Shown: in pieces, positions 36,595 to 47,208 of the stretch | How positions within the stretch are numbered: position 1 is the stretch's first letter | How the letters are laid out: each line of letters begins with the position of its first letter | From: Alphaproteobacteria bacterium | Lineage (GTDB): Bacteria > Pseudomonadota > Alphaproteobacteria > Rhodobacterales > Rhodobacteraceae | Direction of reading: 5' to 3' | NCBI GenBank assembly: GCA_030429495.1 | Contig: JAUIFH010000007.1 | Coordinates: forward strand, 124,001 to 188,000 | Length of the DNA stretch: 64,000 nt | The notes under the pieces: generated by a model | The model's input: the letters and a program-made list of their open reading frames with translations, nothing else | Told to the model about the DNA's origin: nothing | The model's database searches: none | Position numbers and translations under genes: made by a program

Positions 36595-38028
36595 CTAGCC
36601 CGCGCGCCGTTCGGCGCTGACGCCCAGCGGAAACACCTTCGCGGGATTGAGCAGCCATTTCGGGTCGAATACATCCTTCAGACGCATCTGCGCCTCCATA
36701 TCCGCGCCGGAATACTGGACCGCCATCAGATCACGCTTCTCGATCCCTACGCCGTGCTCCCCCGTAAGGCATCCACCGACCTCGACACAGAGCTTCAAGA
36801 TCTCCGCCCCGAGCGACTCGCACTTTTCAAGATCGCCCGGCTTGTTGGCGTCGAAAAGGATCAGCGGGTGCATGTTTCCGTCGCCAGCATGAAACACGTT
36901 CGCGACATCAAGACCGAAATCGCGGCTCATCTCGCCGATCCGTTTCAGCACCAACGGCAGCGAGGAAACGGGGATCGTCCCGTCAAGACACATGTAATCA
37001 TTGATCTGGCCCATCGCGCCGAAGGCGGATTTGCGACCAAGCCAGATCTTCTTCGCTTCCTCCTCCGACCCGCTTTCACGGAATTCGCGCGGATCGTGCC
37101 GGCCCGCGATCTGCCGGATGAGGCCGAGCTGCTCGTCGATCTCGGCTTCGGAGCCTTCGACCTCCACGATCAGCAATGCCTCGCAATCGGGATAGCCGGC
37201 ATGGGCGAAATCCTCGCAGGCGCGGATGCAGGGGCGATCCATGAACTCGATCGCCACGGGCAGGACACCGGCCTTGATGATGTCGGCCACGCAAGCACCG
37301 GCGACTTCGTTGGAATCGAACGCGATCAACACCGGCCGCGCGCCCTCGGGCTTTGGCAGGATGCGCAGCACCGCTTCGGTCACGACGCCCAACTGGCCCT
37401 CCGATCCGCAGATCGCACCAAGCAGGTCGTAGCCGCCCGCATCCATATGCCCGCCGCCGATCTCGACGACGGTCCCGTCCATCATCACCATCGTCACACC
37501 AAGAAGGTTGTTGGTCGTGACGCCGTATTTCAGGCAATGCGCACCCCCTGAATTCATCGCGATGTTGCCGGCGATGGCACAGGCGAGCTGCGATGACGGA
37601 TCGGGAGCGTAGAAGAAGCCGTCCGCCTCGACCGCCGCCGTCACCGACAGGTTGGTCCGCCCGGCCTCGACCCGGATGAAACGGTCGTCGTAGTCGATCT
37701 CAAGCACCCGGTTCATCCGCGCGACGCCAAGGATCACGCTGTCGGCAGTGGGAAGCGCGCCCCCGGCAAGCGACGTGCCGGCCCCTCGTGGAACGACCGG
37801 GACACCCTCTGCATGGCAGATTTTCAACACTTCGGAGACTTCCGCCGTCGTGCGCGGCAGCGCGACGGCGAGTGGCGGGCAGCGATAGGCGCTGAGCGCA
37901 TCACATTCATAGGCGCGCGTTTCAGCGGGATCGTCTATGATCGCTTCACCGGGCAGGGCCTGACGCAGGCGCGCGACAATCTCGGCCTTTCGTGCAAGGA
38001 TCGACGTGTCCGGGGCCGGAAGGTCCAT
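36595..38028 (-). CDS. glcD: glycolate oxidase catalytic FAD subunit
   Basis: 477 residues. FAD-binding motif VPRGAGTSLAGGA near residue 84, GNIAMNSGGAHCLKYG, and the C-terminal catalytic domain with NVFHAGDGNMHP and GEHGVG. Oxidises glycolate to glyoxylate. A CAGGAG ribosome site precedes ATG 38028. First gene of glcDEF, 52 nt from glcE, with a palindromic operator immediately upstream. Confidence 0.96.
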   Translation of the reverse strand: MDLPAPDTSILARKAEIVARLRQALPGEAIIDDPAETRAYECDALSAYRCPPLAVALPRTTAEVSEVLKICHAEGVPVVPRGAGTSLAGGALPTADSVILGVARMNRVLEIDYDDRFIRVEAGRTNLSVTAAVEADGFFYAPDPSSQLACAIAGNIAMNSGGAHCLKYGVTTNNLLGVTMVMMDGTVVEIGGGHMDAGGYDLLGAICGSEGQLGVVTEAVLRILPKPEGARPVLIAFDSNEVAGACVADIIKAGVLPVAIEFMDRPCIRACEDFAHAGYPDCEALLIVEVEGSEAEIDEQLGLIRQIAGRHDPREFRESGSEEEAKKIWLGRKSAFGAMGQINDYMCLDGTIPVSSLPLVLKRIGEMSRDFGLDVANVFHAGDGNMHPLILFDANKPGDLEKCESLGAEILKLCVEVGGCLTGEHGVGIEKRDLMAVQYSGADMEAQMRLKDVFDPKWLLNPAKVFPLGVSAERRAG

Positions 38029-38040
38029 AGCTTTCTCCTG

Positions 38041-38065
38041 AATTGGTAATAAAATATAACCAATT
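38041..38065 (-). promoter_or_regulatory. palindromic operator of the glc operon (GntR/GlcC-PdhR-like)
   Basis: AATTGGT at 38041-38047 and ACCAATT at 38059-38065 form a perfect inverted repeat with an 11-nt AT-rich spacer, 12 nt before glcD. TGGT/ACCA half-sites are what GntR-family acid-responsive regulators such as PdhR and GlcC recognise, although those usually have a much shorter spacer. A TATATT that could be the -10 box lies in the spacer. No regulator gene is adjacent. Confidence 0.55.
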
Positions 38066-38206
38066 TAAGCGATACGCAACAGAAAGCTGCGCCTGACGGC
38101 CCAAAACCCGGGAAGGACCGCACGGACAGCCAAGGCTCGGCGGCGCACCGCCCCGGCGCACGCCAAAGTGATTCCGTTTTGTGGCGAGGCATGGCAGTCT
38201 GGCTAC

Positions 38207-38563
38207 ATGTTCCGTTCCGCCCTTGCTCTGGCCCTCCTCCCCGCCTTCGCGGCGAGCGCCGACGCACCGCAGGTCGTTGGCGCAGAAGCGTTGCGCAAGG
38301 ACGGGCGCTGGATCATATCGGTGACGCTTACGCACCCCGACACCGGCTGGGATCACTATGCCAGCGGCTGGGAAGTCCTCGCGCCGGACGGGACCCGGCT
38401 TGGCTACCGGGAACTTGCCCATCCCCATGTCGACGAACAGCCCTTCACGCGCAATCTCACGCATGTCGACCTCCCGGAGGGCATCGACCATGTCCTGATC
38501 CGGCCGCGTTGCACACTTGACGGCTGGGTTGCATCGCCCACACGGCTCGATCTGCCTAACTGA
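38207..38563 (+). CDS. small exported protein, unknown
   Basis: 118 residues from ATG 38207. Signal peptide cleaved after ASA (about residue 17). The mature part is beta-rich, with a DTGWDHYASGWEVLAPDGTRLG segment and one Cys near the end. It is divergent from glcD but no functional tie is evident. No known domain recognised. Confidence 0.7.
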   Translation: MFRSALALALLPAFAASADAPQVVGAEALRKDGRWIISVTLTHPDTGWDHYASGWEVLAPDGTRLGYRELAHPHVDEQPFTRNLTHVDLPEGIDHVLIRPRCTLDGWVASPTRLDLPN

Positions 38564-38740
38564 CGCCCCCTTGCGCCGTCGCCCAAAGGGGCGGCATTCG
38601 GCAAGTGTCCGCCCAAAAATTAACCTAGCGTCAACTTTCGCGGACAATTGAATGGAGGGAATCGTCCACGCCGTGGTAGTCTCGATCTGCCACCGCCATC
38701 GCGCGCAAAAAACCACTGAAATGCTCACCGGGAGGATGTC

Positions 38741-38941
38741 ATGAGCCAGGCAAAGCGCCGTGACGAAATAGATGTGATCGTGGATGACATAATCGCCAAA
38801 CCGGAACGTGCGGAAGAGTTGAAGCGCCTGCTTCGCGACCGCTGCATGGCGCCGGTCGCAGCCGCCGGACGGCGCGCGCATCTCACGGTTGTCCATCCCG
38901 GCAGCGATCCCGACAGTCTTTGGGACAACGTCCCGATCTGA
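38741..38941 (+). CDS. small hydrophilic protein, unknown
   Basis: 66 residues; GGGAGGA lies 5-8 nt before the ATG, which supports translation. The N-terminal half is charged and probably helical (DEIDVIVDDIIAKPERAEEL), the second half short strands. No known family. It lies 177 nt after the exported-protein gene and is convergent with the vWA/GATase-like gene. Confidence 0.6.
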   Translation: MSQAKRRDEIDVIVDDIIAKPERAEELKRLLRDRCMAPVAAAGRRAHLTVVHPGSDPDSLWDNVPI

Positions 38942-38981
38942 CCCATCCCAGCGCCACGGGCGCCCGCCGGTCCGCGCCGGA

Positions 38982-41066
38982 TCAGCGTCGCCCCTCGCGC
39001 AGCCATGCGGCCACGCACAGGGCCGCGGCAAGCAGCACGAAAGCCCAGGCCGGTAGCAGCGCGGCGATGCGGATGTCGAGCGTCTGATACGCTTCACGCG
39101 GCGTGATCCCGATCCATCCGCGGCCGATAGCCGGACGGCCGACGCGCACCCGGCGGACATCCGGTGCACTGTCTTCAAGCCGCAGGAACCCGCCACGCGT
39201 CGGTTCGACCAGCGAGGCGAGCTTGTCCGGGGTCGCTATCGTCTCCTCGAATTCGCGCGGCGCGGCAGGGCCAAGCGCCATGACGCGCTCGAGGTCGCCA
39301 TCGCTCATCCGGTAGAGCCCGATTTCCGGCGCAGCGAACCGTGCCTCGTATCGGCCCGGTGCGCGCTCGGTCAGTTGCAGCACGCTTTCCGTCCCGTCCG
39401 GGGCCGTCACCGTCACCTCCCGCGCGCCTTCGGACAGGGTACGCCGCGTGATCGTCAGCGCCTGACCCTCCGCCGCTGCGCTCAGCGCCTCTTCTTCCAG
39501 ATCGGGTTCCTTCATCATCCAGTGCGCGAGCCGGCGCAGAAGTTCGAGTTGTGGCCCGCCACCCTCGAATCCCCGGCTCCAGAGCCAGGCATGATCGGAG
39601 GCGAGCAGCGCAACGCGGCCCGCGCCGACCCGGTTCAACACCAGAAGCGGCCGCCCTGCCGGCCCCTCCATCACCGTCTGCCCCTGCGGATCGACCAGTT
39701 CCACCAGCCGCATCCAGCGCCCCCATTCGGGCGCACCGATCTGACCCGGCGCACCGCCTTCCGGCGCGAACGTCTCAAGCCCCTCGGTAACAGGGTGGCG
39801 CTGACCGAGATCGGAGACGAGCGGCCGGTAGCTTTCCTCCACGATCCGCGCGGTCGGGCGCGCGGGCAGGATGTCGCCCAGGCCGGAATGGTAAAGGCTC
39901 TCGACCGAGGCGAAATCTGGCCCGGCAGAGACAAGGACCGCGCCGCCGTTCTCGACGTAGGAGCGGATGTTGTCGAGATACGAGGACGGCAATATCCCAC
40001 GCAGGCGATAGCGGTCGAAGATGATGAGGTCGAACTCGGCGATCTTCTCGATGAAAAGCTCGCGTGTCGGGAAGGCGATCAGCGACAGTTCCGAGACCGG
40101 CACCCCGTCCTGCTTCTCGGGCGGCCGGAGAATTGTGAAATGCACGAGGTCGACCGCGCTGTCGGACTTCAGCAGGTTTCGCCAGGTCCGCTCGCCGGCA
40201 TAGGGCTCACCCGAGACGAGCAGGACGCGCAGCCGGTCGCGCACGCCGTTGATCTGCACGACCGCCATGTTGTTGCGGTCGGTCAGTTCGCCTCCCTCAG
40301 TCTCGAGCATGATCTGGACGACGTTCTGCCCACCATGTTCGAGGACGAGCGGCAGTTCCATATCCTTGCCAACCGGGACCGTGTAGCCCTGTGGTTCACC
40401 ACCATCGATCGCGATTGACAACTCGACCGGACGCCCTGCACTCCCGGCCGGCAGATTCCCCTGTTCCTCGACCCGCAGACTGAGGCTCAGCGGCTCGCCG
40501 ATGATGCCAAACACGGGTGCGGTCTGGATCATGAGCCGGCGGTCCCAGTCGTCCAAATGTCCCGTCAGAAGGACGTTAAGCGGCGCCGGCATGTCGGGCG
40601 CGATGTCGAGATCATGGATCTGACCGTCGCTGACGAGGATCGCGCCCGCGACTCGCGTGCGCGGTTCCTCTGCCAATGCCTGGGCAAGCGCGGTCAGCGC
40701 CAGCGTGCCACCATCCTCTGCGCCATCCGTGACGACGACCTTGCGCAGTTCGGTGCCGGGCAGAGCCGCGATCTCGGCCTCGATCCGTGCGACGGCGGCG
40801 GCGGTCTGCTCGGCACGGTCGGCGATCATCTGGCTCGCACTCTCGTCGATGATGAGGATCACGATATCGGACAGGCCGCGCCGTTCCTCGGTCTGGATCG
40901 ACGGCTGGGCAATCGCAGCCAGCAACGCCACCGCTGACAGACCGCGCAGCCACCAGCCGGGCAGCCCGCGCCAAAGCGCGAACGCCACCAGTGCCGCCGC
41001 AGCGGCGGCGACCGCCCAGATCGCGGGCCAGGGCAGGAGCGGATCGAAGACCATTTGCCCCGTCAT
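38982..41066 (-). CDS. membrane protein with vWA-like and GATase-like regions (MoxR operon)
   Basis: 694 residues. Two hydrophobic helices near the N-terminus (about 12-55), then a vWA-like region whose metal site reads DESAS near residue 73, followed by strands and a GATase1-like Rossmann region (about 320-460, with LIIFDRYRLRG and GGAVLVSAGP). The C-terminus has one membrane helix. This matches the last member of MoxR-DUF58-BatA/DUF4159 operons. Overlaps the DUF4159 stop by 4 bp. Enzymatic GATase activity is doubtful: no nucleophilic Cys is evident. Confidence 0.82.
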   Translation of the reverse strand: MTGQMVFDPLLPWPAIWAVAAAAAALVAFALWRGLPGWWLRGLSAVALLAAIAQPSIQTEERRGLSDIVILIIDESASQMIADRAEQTAAAVARIEAEIAALPGTELRKVVVTDGAEDGGTLALTALAQALAEEPRTRVAGAILVSDGQIHDLDIAPDMPAPLNVLLTGHLDDWDRRLMIQTAPVFGIIGEPLSLSLRVEEQGNLPAGSAGRPVELSIAIDGGEPQGYTVPVGKDMELPLVLEHGGQNVVQIMLETEGGELTDRNNMAVVQINGVRDRLRVLLVSGEPYAGERTWRNLLKSDSAVDLVHFTILRPPEKQDGVPVSELSLIAFPTRELFIEKIAEFDLIIFDRYRLRGILPSSYLDNIRSYVENGGAVLVSAGPDFASVESLYHSGLGDILPARPTARIVEESYRPLVSDLGQRHPVTEGLETFAPEGGAPGQIGAPEWGRWMRLVELVDPQGQTVMEGPAGRPLLVLNRVGAGRVALLASDHAWLWSRGFEGGGPQLELLRRLAHWMMKEPDLEEEALSAAAEGQALTITRRTLSEGAREVTVTAPDGTESVLQLTERAPGRYEARFAAPEIGLYRMSDGDLERVMALGPAAPREFEETIATPDKLASLVEPTRGGFLRLEDSAPDVRRVRVGRPAIGRGWIGITPREAYQTLDIRIAALLPAWAFVLLAAALCVAAWLREGRR

Positions 41067-43828
41067 TGCCCGAGCCTCTCAAGCAGCGCCGGCACATGGA
41101 CCTGATCGGATTTGTAGTTGCCGGTCAGCACATGCATGATGAGGTTCACGCCGAAGCGGTAGGCGATCTCGCGCTGGCGCTCGCCACCAAGTCCGCGCCC
41201 GACCGGCAGCAATGGCCTGCCGGTGTCGTCGATCGCCCAGGCCGCCGCCCAGTCATTGCCGCCGATCACCACAGGCGTCACACCATCATTGAGGTTTCGG
41301 AACGGCATCCCCTCGGCCCGCTCTGCGTCCGGCGGGGCGGCTTCGACCCAGATCGCACGCCCGGCATGGCGGCCGGGGAAATCCTGCAGTAGGTAGAAAC
41401 TGCGCGTCAGCACGTGATCCGAGGGCATCGGCTCCAGCGGCGGGATGTCGAGCGGCGCGGCAAGCGCCTGAAGCCGCCGCCCTTCGGGCGAGGCAGCGCC
41501 AAAGCCTGAAACATCGGCATCGCGCGTATCGAACAGGATCATGCCCCCGGTACGCAGGTAGCGGTTGAGTTTAAGATAGGCCTCAGGCGACGGCGCCTTC
41601 TGATCCGCCGTCACCGGCCAGTAGAGGAAGGTGAAGACCGAGAGGTCGTCGCGTTCCAGATCGACCACCATCGGTTCGATTGGCTCGACCGATGTCCGCG
41701 CGAAAAGAACCGTGGACAGGCCAAGCAGCCCGGCATGCGCGATGTCGTCGACCTGCGCGTCGCCGGTTGCAACATGCGCAAGAACGACATTTCCCGTCGC
41801 CGCGAACAGCGGTGCTTCACTGGCATCCTGTGCCATTGCCCCATCCGGAGACACGGCGGGCATAAGGACGAGCAGCAGCGCCGCCGTGCCGGCCCGCATT
41901 CCCGTCAGCCGCCCGGCCAGCGCCAGCGATGCGACAAGGTCCACCATCAGAAGCGCCAGCGCGGCCATGAGGAGCCAACCCTTCAGCAGCGTCTCCCGCA
42001 CGACGGTCAGCCCCTCTACCGCGACACTGGCGGGCCATTCGGCGGCGATCAGCATCCGGTCCGGGGCAATGGCGTTCACCGCCATACGCCGGTCTCCCGA
42101 CGCGTAGAGGCCGGGCGGCAGGTCGGGGCCCACCCGCGGCTCCGCCAGCCGCTCGCCGGCGATCCCGGGCAGGTCCGCCGCATCCTCCAGCGCGCCGAAT
42201 GCGTCAAGGATGCGCTCGGCCGCCCAGACGGTTCCGGAAAGTTCCTCTTCCTCCGGCCGGGTCGGGCGGCTCGACACCGCGAGGCGTTCCAGCATCTGAA
42301 CGAACAGGCCGGAAAGCGGCAGGCTCGACCATTCCGCATTGGCCGAGACGTGGAACAGCACGATCTGTCCGTCGCCGACCGCGCGCCGGGTAACAAGGGG
42401 TGTGCCGTCCGCCAGCGTCGCCACTGTCGCGGCCGCCAGATCCGGACCCGGCTGGGCAAGGACCTGCGCCGAAACGGCGACATCGGCGGGCGCCGAAAGC
42501 CCTTCGAAGGGCGATCCCTCGGCGAAGGGGGCAAGCGTCTTGGGTTCACCCCAGCTCATCGTGCCGCCGACCGAACGGCCACCGGCGCGCAGTCGCACGG
42601 GCAGAAGCGGGTCCAACTCGTCACGGCCAACGTCGGAGGCGGCCAGATGCGGACCCGCGAAGCGAACCAGAAGCCCGCCCTCTTCCATCCATGCAGTGAC
42701 GTCCTCGACCTCGGCCACCTTCGCGATATCGGCGAGGATGATGACATCGGGCCCAGCCAGCAGAACGTCGCCGATCGTGCCTTCGATCAGGTCGGCGGTC
42801 GGCGCGAGAGCTTGTCGCAGGTAGTGGTCGGGGGCCAGAAGCTCCAGCCCCTCGCGCCCCGCGCCCCCCGTCACCAGCGCCACTTTCCGCCGTTTGAGCG
42901 CGTCGTCGGCGAGCGTCACCGCCCCCGCCGTCGTCTCGCCCGCGATCTCGAACCGCGTCAGCCGGTTGCGGAGTTCGGGCGGCAGGTCGAACGTTGCGAT
43001 CTCCATGCCCTCGCCCGTCGCGAAAGCGACAGGCGCCCGCGCCAGTTCGCGCTCGATCCCGGCGGGGTCGAGGCCATGCGCCACAACCTCCGACGCCCCC
43101 GGCGCACCGGTCCGCGCCCGCAGCACCGTGGCCGTGACAGCGCCGCTTTCATATCCACCGGCACCGAGCGCCACGACATTCCGCGCGCTTTCGACCGCCG
43201 TGACCGAGCCCTTCGCTTCAAGCACCTGCAGCAGGCTATCGCGTCCGGCACGCGCGATTCCGTCCGAAAGCCACAAAGTGTCAAACCCGCCCACCGGAAG
43301 CGATGCGGCCAGCGCCACCATGTCTTTCTCCGAAGGCTCCCACGCCGCCGGTTGCACCGCCGGCAGACCCGCCGCAACCGCGTCGGCAGCCGCGAAGACC
43401 GGCCCGTCGGCCGGCAGATCGGTCAACGATACCAGCGCGACCGGCCGTCCCGCCCGACCCGCCTCGGCCAGCGCGGCCTGCATCCTCGCGGTGGCCCGTG
43501 TCCAGTCGCGCGCCGTCGCCCAGCTTCCGTCGGTCACGATCAGAAGCGGCCCGCCGCCCGGCACCTTCTCCTCGGGGTTCAGGACCGGCCCGGCAAAGCC
43601 CGCGATGATTGCCGCCACTGCAAGCATTCTGAGCAGGAGCAGCCACCACGGTGTCCGGTCGGTCTCCTGCTCCTCGTCGGCGAGGCCGAGCAGAAGGGCC
43701 ACGCCCGGGAACCGCCGCCGGATCGGCGCCGGCGGGATCGCGCGGAGCAGCAGCCACAGCACCGGAAGCGCGACCAGCCCCCAGAGGAGCCATGGCACCG
43801 TGAAACCGATGGGCCCAAGGATCAGCAT
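41063..43828 (-). CDS. BatA-type membrane protein with C-terminal DUF4159
   Basis: 921 residues from ATG 43828, which overlaps the DUF58 stop by 1 bp. An N-terminal BatA-like segment with two helices (PWLLWGLVALPVLWLLLRA and LLLLRMLAVAAIIAGFAG), a vWA-like stretch, a long middle region with further helices (about 620-665) and a DUF4159 end (about 700-910; FTFLYWPVTADQK, GGMILFDTRDAD). Part of a MoxR-linked membrane complex; its substrate is unknown. Confidence 0.88.
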   Translation of the reverse strand: MLILGPIGFTVPWLLWGLVALPVLWLLLRAIPPAPIRRRFPGVALLLGLADEEQETDRTPWWLLLLRMLAVAAIIAGFAGPVLNPEEKVPGGGPLLIVTDGSWATARDWTRATARMQAALAEAGRAGRPVALVSLTDLPADGPVFAAADAVAAGLPAVQPAAWEPSEKDMVALAASLPVGGFDTLWLSDGIARAGRDSLLQVLEAKGSVTAVESARNVVALGAGGYESGAVTATVLRARTGAPGASEVVAHGLDPAGIERELARAPVAFATGEGMEIATFDLPPELRNRLTRFEIAGETTAGAVTLADDALKRRKVALVTGGAGREGLELLAPDHYLRQALAPTADLIEGTIGDVLLAGPDVIILADIAKVAEVEDVTAWMEEGGLLVRFAGPHLAASDVGRDELDPLLPVRLRAGGRSVGGTMSWGEPKTLAPFAEGSPFEGLSAPADVAVSAQVLAQPGPDLAAATVATLADGTPLVTRRAVGDGQIVLFHVSANAEWSSLPLSGLFVQMLERLAVSSRPTRPEEEELSGTVWAAERILDAFGALEDAADLPGIAGERLAEPRVGPDLPPGLYASGDRRMAVNAIAPDRMLIAAEWPASVAVEGLTVVRETLLKGWLLMAALALLMVDLVASLALAGRLTGMRAGTAALLLVLMPAVSPDGAMAQDASEAPLFAATGNVVLAHVATGDAQVDDIAHAGLLGLSTVLFARTSVEPIEPMVVDLERDDLSVFTFLYWPVTADQKAPSPEAYLKLNRYLRTGGMILFDTRDADVSGFGAASPEGRRLQALAAPLDIPPLEPMPSDHVLTRSFYLLQDFPGRHAGRAIWVEAAPPDAERAEGMPFRNLNDGVTPVVIGGNDWAAAWAIDDTGRPLLPVGRGLGGERQREIAYRFGVNLIMHVLTGNYKSDQVHVPALLERLGQ

Positions 43829-44720
43829 CAACCGTCCTTCCTGAGCGCAGCGTAAAGCCACAGGAGCGCGCCCTGCGCCGGGTCGCCGGTATGGTGCGTC
43901 GTAAACAGCCAGCCCGCTTCGCGGGCAAGAGCGGCAAGCCGGTCCTTTCGTTCCGCCAGCCGTGCCCGGTAGCGGTCGCGCAGATCACCGGCCTTGCGCG
44001 TCTCGTGCCGCAGCGTGCCAGCCATGCTTTCGAAGATCGTGCGCCCGTCGAAGGGAAAGGCCTCCTCGACCGGATCGAGAATCTGCATCAGCACGCCGGT
44101 CACGCCCTTGTCGGCGGCCCGGCCCAGCGCCTTCTCGACCTCGGCGGGATCGCCGAGATAGTCCGAAAGGAACACCGCCCGCGCGCCCGGCAGGATCGCT
44201 CGCGCCTCCGGCGCACCGAAATCGGCAGAGCCGGCTTCGCGCGTGAAGGCCTGCGCCAACCTGAGAAGCTGTACCTCGCCCGAACGCGGCGGCGCCACCG
44301 GGTCGGCAAGGCCCACCCGCTCACCCGCGCGGATCAGCAGGACCGCCAGCGCCAGCGCCAGCAGCCGCGCCCGGTCGGCCTTGGACTGACGCTTAGCATC
44401 CCCCGTGAATTCCATCGAGCGGGCATCGTCGACCCACAGATGGACGGACTGCGCCGCCTGCCACTCCTTCTCGCGCACGAATTGCGCATCCGCCCGGCCA
44501 GAGCGGCGCCAGTCGATCAGCCGCGCCTCGTCGCCGGCATGGGCGGGGCGGTATTGCCAGAACTCGTCGCCCATACCCGACAACCGCCGGCCATGTTCGC
44601 CCAGTTGCACCGTCGCCGCCAGATGACGGGCATCCGCCAGAAGCGGCGGCAGCGTCGCGGCCAGCGCCTCGGCATTGCGCCTGAGGCCGGCTGGCCGGGC
44701 CGACATCTGGCCGGTTTCGC

Positions 44721-44724
<4 letters not shown>
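43828..44724 (-). CDS. DUF58 domain protein
   Basis: 298 residues. The DUF58 core reads GMGDEFWQYRPAHAGDEARL followed by DWRRSGRADAQFVREKEWQA, then a vWA-like second half with LWVDDARSMEF and LLALALAVLLIRAGERVGLA. These proteins pair with MoxR ATPases. It overlaps the MoxR gene by 4 bp. Confidence 0.93.
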
Positions 44725-45725
<1,001 letters not shown>

Positions 45726-45786
45726 GACAAGCGCTCCTCCATCGGTATAGTTGCAACCATAAAGGCAGAAATCGTGATCCGCACCA

Positions 45787-46386
45787 ATGGCGAAATCGGA
45801 AAACAAACAATTGAACGTGAAGCCCTCGGCGGAAAACCTCTTGGCGGCGGCGAAAGCCGCCGGAAAGAAGGGCGCGCCGCCGGTGCATCTGTGGAATCCA
45901 CCCTTCTGCGGCGATCTCGACATGGAAATCCGCCGCGACGGCACCTGGTTCTACCTGGGTACGCCGATCGGGCGGCATGCTTTGGTGAAGCTCTTTTCGT
46001 CGATCATCCGCAAGGACGGGGAGGATTATTTCCTCGTCACACCGGTCGAAAAGGTCGGCATCCGCGTGGTCGACGCGCCTTTCGTGGCCGTCGATGCCAA
46101 TGCCACCGGCGGCGGCCCGAACCAGTCCGTCACCTTCATGACGAATGTCGAGGACGAGGTGACCGCCGGCCCCGATCACCCGATCCGCGTCGCCCGCGAC
46201 CCCGAGACGGGCGAACCCTCGCCCTACATCCTCGTCCGCGCCAACCTGGAGGCGCTGATCGACCGCAAGACCTTTTACCGTCTCGTCGAACTCGGCACCC
46301 ATGAGGATCACGACGGGCAAAGCTGGTTCGGCCTCTGGTCCGGCGGCGCCTTCTTCCCGGTCATCCCCTCGGCCGAGCTCGCCTGA
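45787..46386 (+). CDS. DUF1285 protein
   Basis: 199 residues. PPFCGDLDMEIRRDGTWFYLGTPIGR and the following two-barrel pattern (LVKLFSSII, EDYFLVTPVEK) match DUF1285, a family of unknown function with a PH-like and a second small domain. It commonly neighbours MoxR genes in related bacteria and is divergent here. Hydroxypyruvate isomerase starts 1 nt after its stop. Confidence 0.92.
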   Translation: MAKSENKQLNVKPSAENLLAAAKAAGKKGAPPVHLWNPPFCGDLDMEIRRDGTWFYLGTPIGRHALVKLFSSIIRKDGEDYFLVTPVEKVGIRVVDAPFVAVDANATGGGPNQSVTFMTNVEDEVTAGPDHPIRVARDPETGEPSPYILVRANLEALIDRKTFYRLVELGTHEDHDGQSWFGLWSGGAFFPVIPSAELA

Positions 46387-46387
46387 C

Positions 46388-47137
46388 ATGCCGCGTTTTT
46401 GCGCGAATCTCACCTGGCTCTTTCAGGAGCTTCCCTTCATGGAGCGCTTCCGCGCCGCAAAGGGGGCCGGTTTCGACGCGGTCGAGGTGCTCTTTCCCTA
46501 TGACTGCCCGGCGCAAGACATGCGCGACCAGCTCGTCTGGAACGACCTGACGCTCGCGCTGATCAACTGTCCGCCGCCCAACGCAACGGGCGGGCCGCAG
46601 GGCTTCGCCGCGATCCCCAGCCTCGAGGACCGTTTCCGCCGTGACTTCGACCGGACGCTCAGATTCGCGCAGGTGCTGAAACCCCGGCACATCCACATCA
46701 TGGCGGGTGTCGCCGAGGGTCCGGAGGCCGAGGCCTGTTTCATCCAAAACCTCCGCTGGGCCGCCGCCCGCGCCCCGAAGCAGAGCCTGACGATCGAGCC
46801 GATCAACCGCACCGACATGCCGGGCTATTTCCTCGCCGACTTCGATCTCGCGGCGCGCGTGCTCGATGCCGTCGCGGCGCCCAACCTCGCGCTGCAGTTC
46901 GACGCCTTCCACGCCTACCGCATCACCGGCGACGTGATGGCGGCATGGGCCGCGCACGGCCCCCGCGCCACCCATATCCAGGTCGCGGGCTTTCCCGGCC
47001 GCCACGAACCCACAGGCGGAGACATCGACTACCCCGCCTTCTTCGCCCGGCTCGATGCGGACGGTTACGCGGGCTGGGTCAGCGGCGAATACGCACCCGA
47101 AAATGCGACGACCGACGGCCTTGGCTGGATCACCTGA
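46388..47137 (+). CDS. hyi: hydroxypyruvate isomerase
   Basis: 249 residues from ATG 46388; xylose-isomerase-like TIM barrel. NLTWLFQELPFMERF, FDAVEVLFPYD, the IEPINRTDMPGYFL strand with the metal-binding Glu, and QFDAFHAYRI fit Hyi/OtnI proteins. Interconverts hydroxypyruvate and tartronate semialdehyde, or a related 3-oxo-tetronate reaction. It links with the glycolate oxidase genes 9 kb away through glyoxylate; no glyoxylate carboligase is in the window. Confidence 0.9.
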   Translation: MPRFCANLTWLFQELPFMERFRAAKGAGFDAVEVLFPYDCPAQDMRDQLVWNDLTLALINCPPPNATGGPQGFAAIPSLEDRFRRDFDRTLRFAQVLKPRHIHIMAGVAEGPEAEACFIQNLRWAAARAPKQSLTIEPINRTDMPGYFLADFDLAARVLDAVAAPNLALQFDAFHAYRITGDVMAAWAAHGPRATHIQVAGFPGRHEPTGGDIDYPAFFARLDADGYAGWVSGEYAPENATTDGLGWIT

Positions 47138-47144
47138 CCCCGTT

Positions 47145-47208
47145 CATCTTCCCGGAAATACCTCGGGGTGAATGCGGGCCGCCCCGGCCCGCAGAGGGGC
47201 AGCGCCCC
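47145..47208 (-). terminator. double hairpin with GAGGTATTT motif (repeat copy D)
   Basis: Lies between converging hyi and CDF genes; its hairpins overlap the CDF stop region. On the minus strand: GAGGGGC/GCCCCTC stem (47204-47210 / 47194-47200), GCGGGCC/GGCCCGC stem (47186-47192 / 47174-47180), then CCCCGAGGTATTTCCGG and a GAAGATGAA tail. A diverged copy of the repeat seen at 1.2, 5.3, 20.9 and 50.3 kb. Confidence 0.6.

Noticed and set aside
38564-38740. Possible small RNA or terminator with CCCCTT/AAGGGG arms
   Set aside because: The stem is only about 6 bp, with no U-tract or promoter, so no RNA gene was called.
41735-43855. 706-residue plus-strand frame
   Set aside because: Shadow of the DUF4159 gene, extremely Arg/Gln/His rich, no domain.
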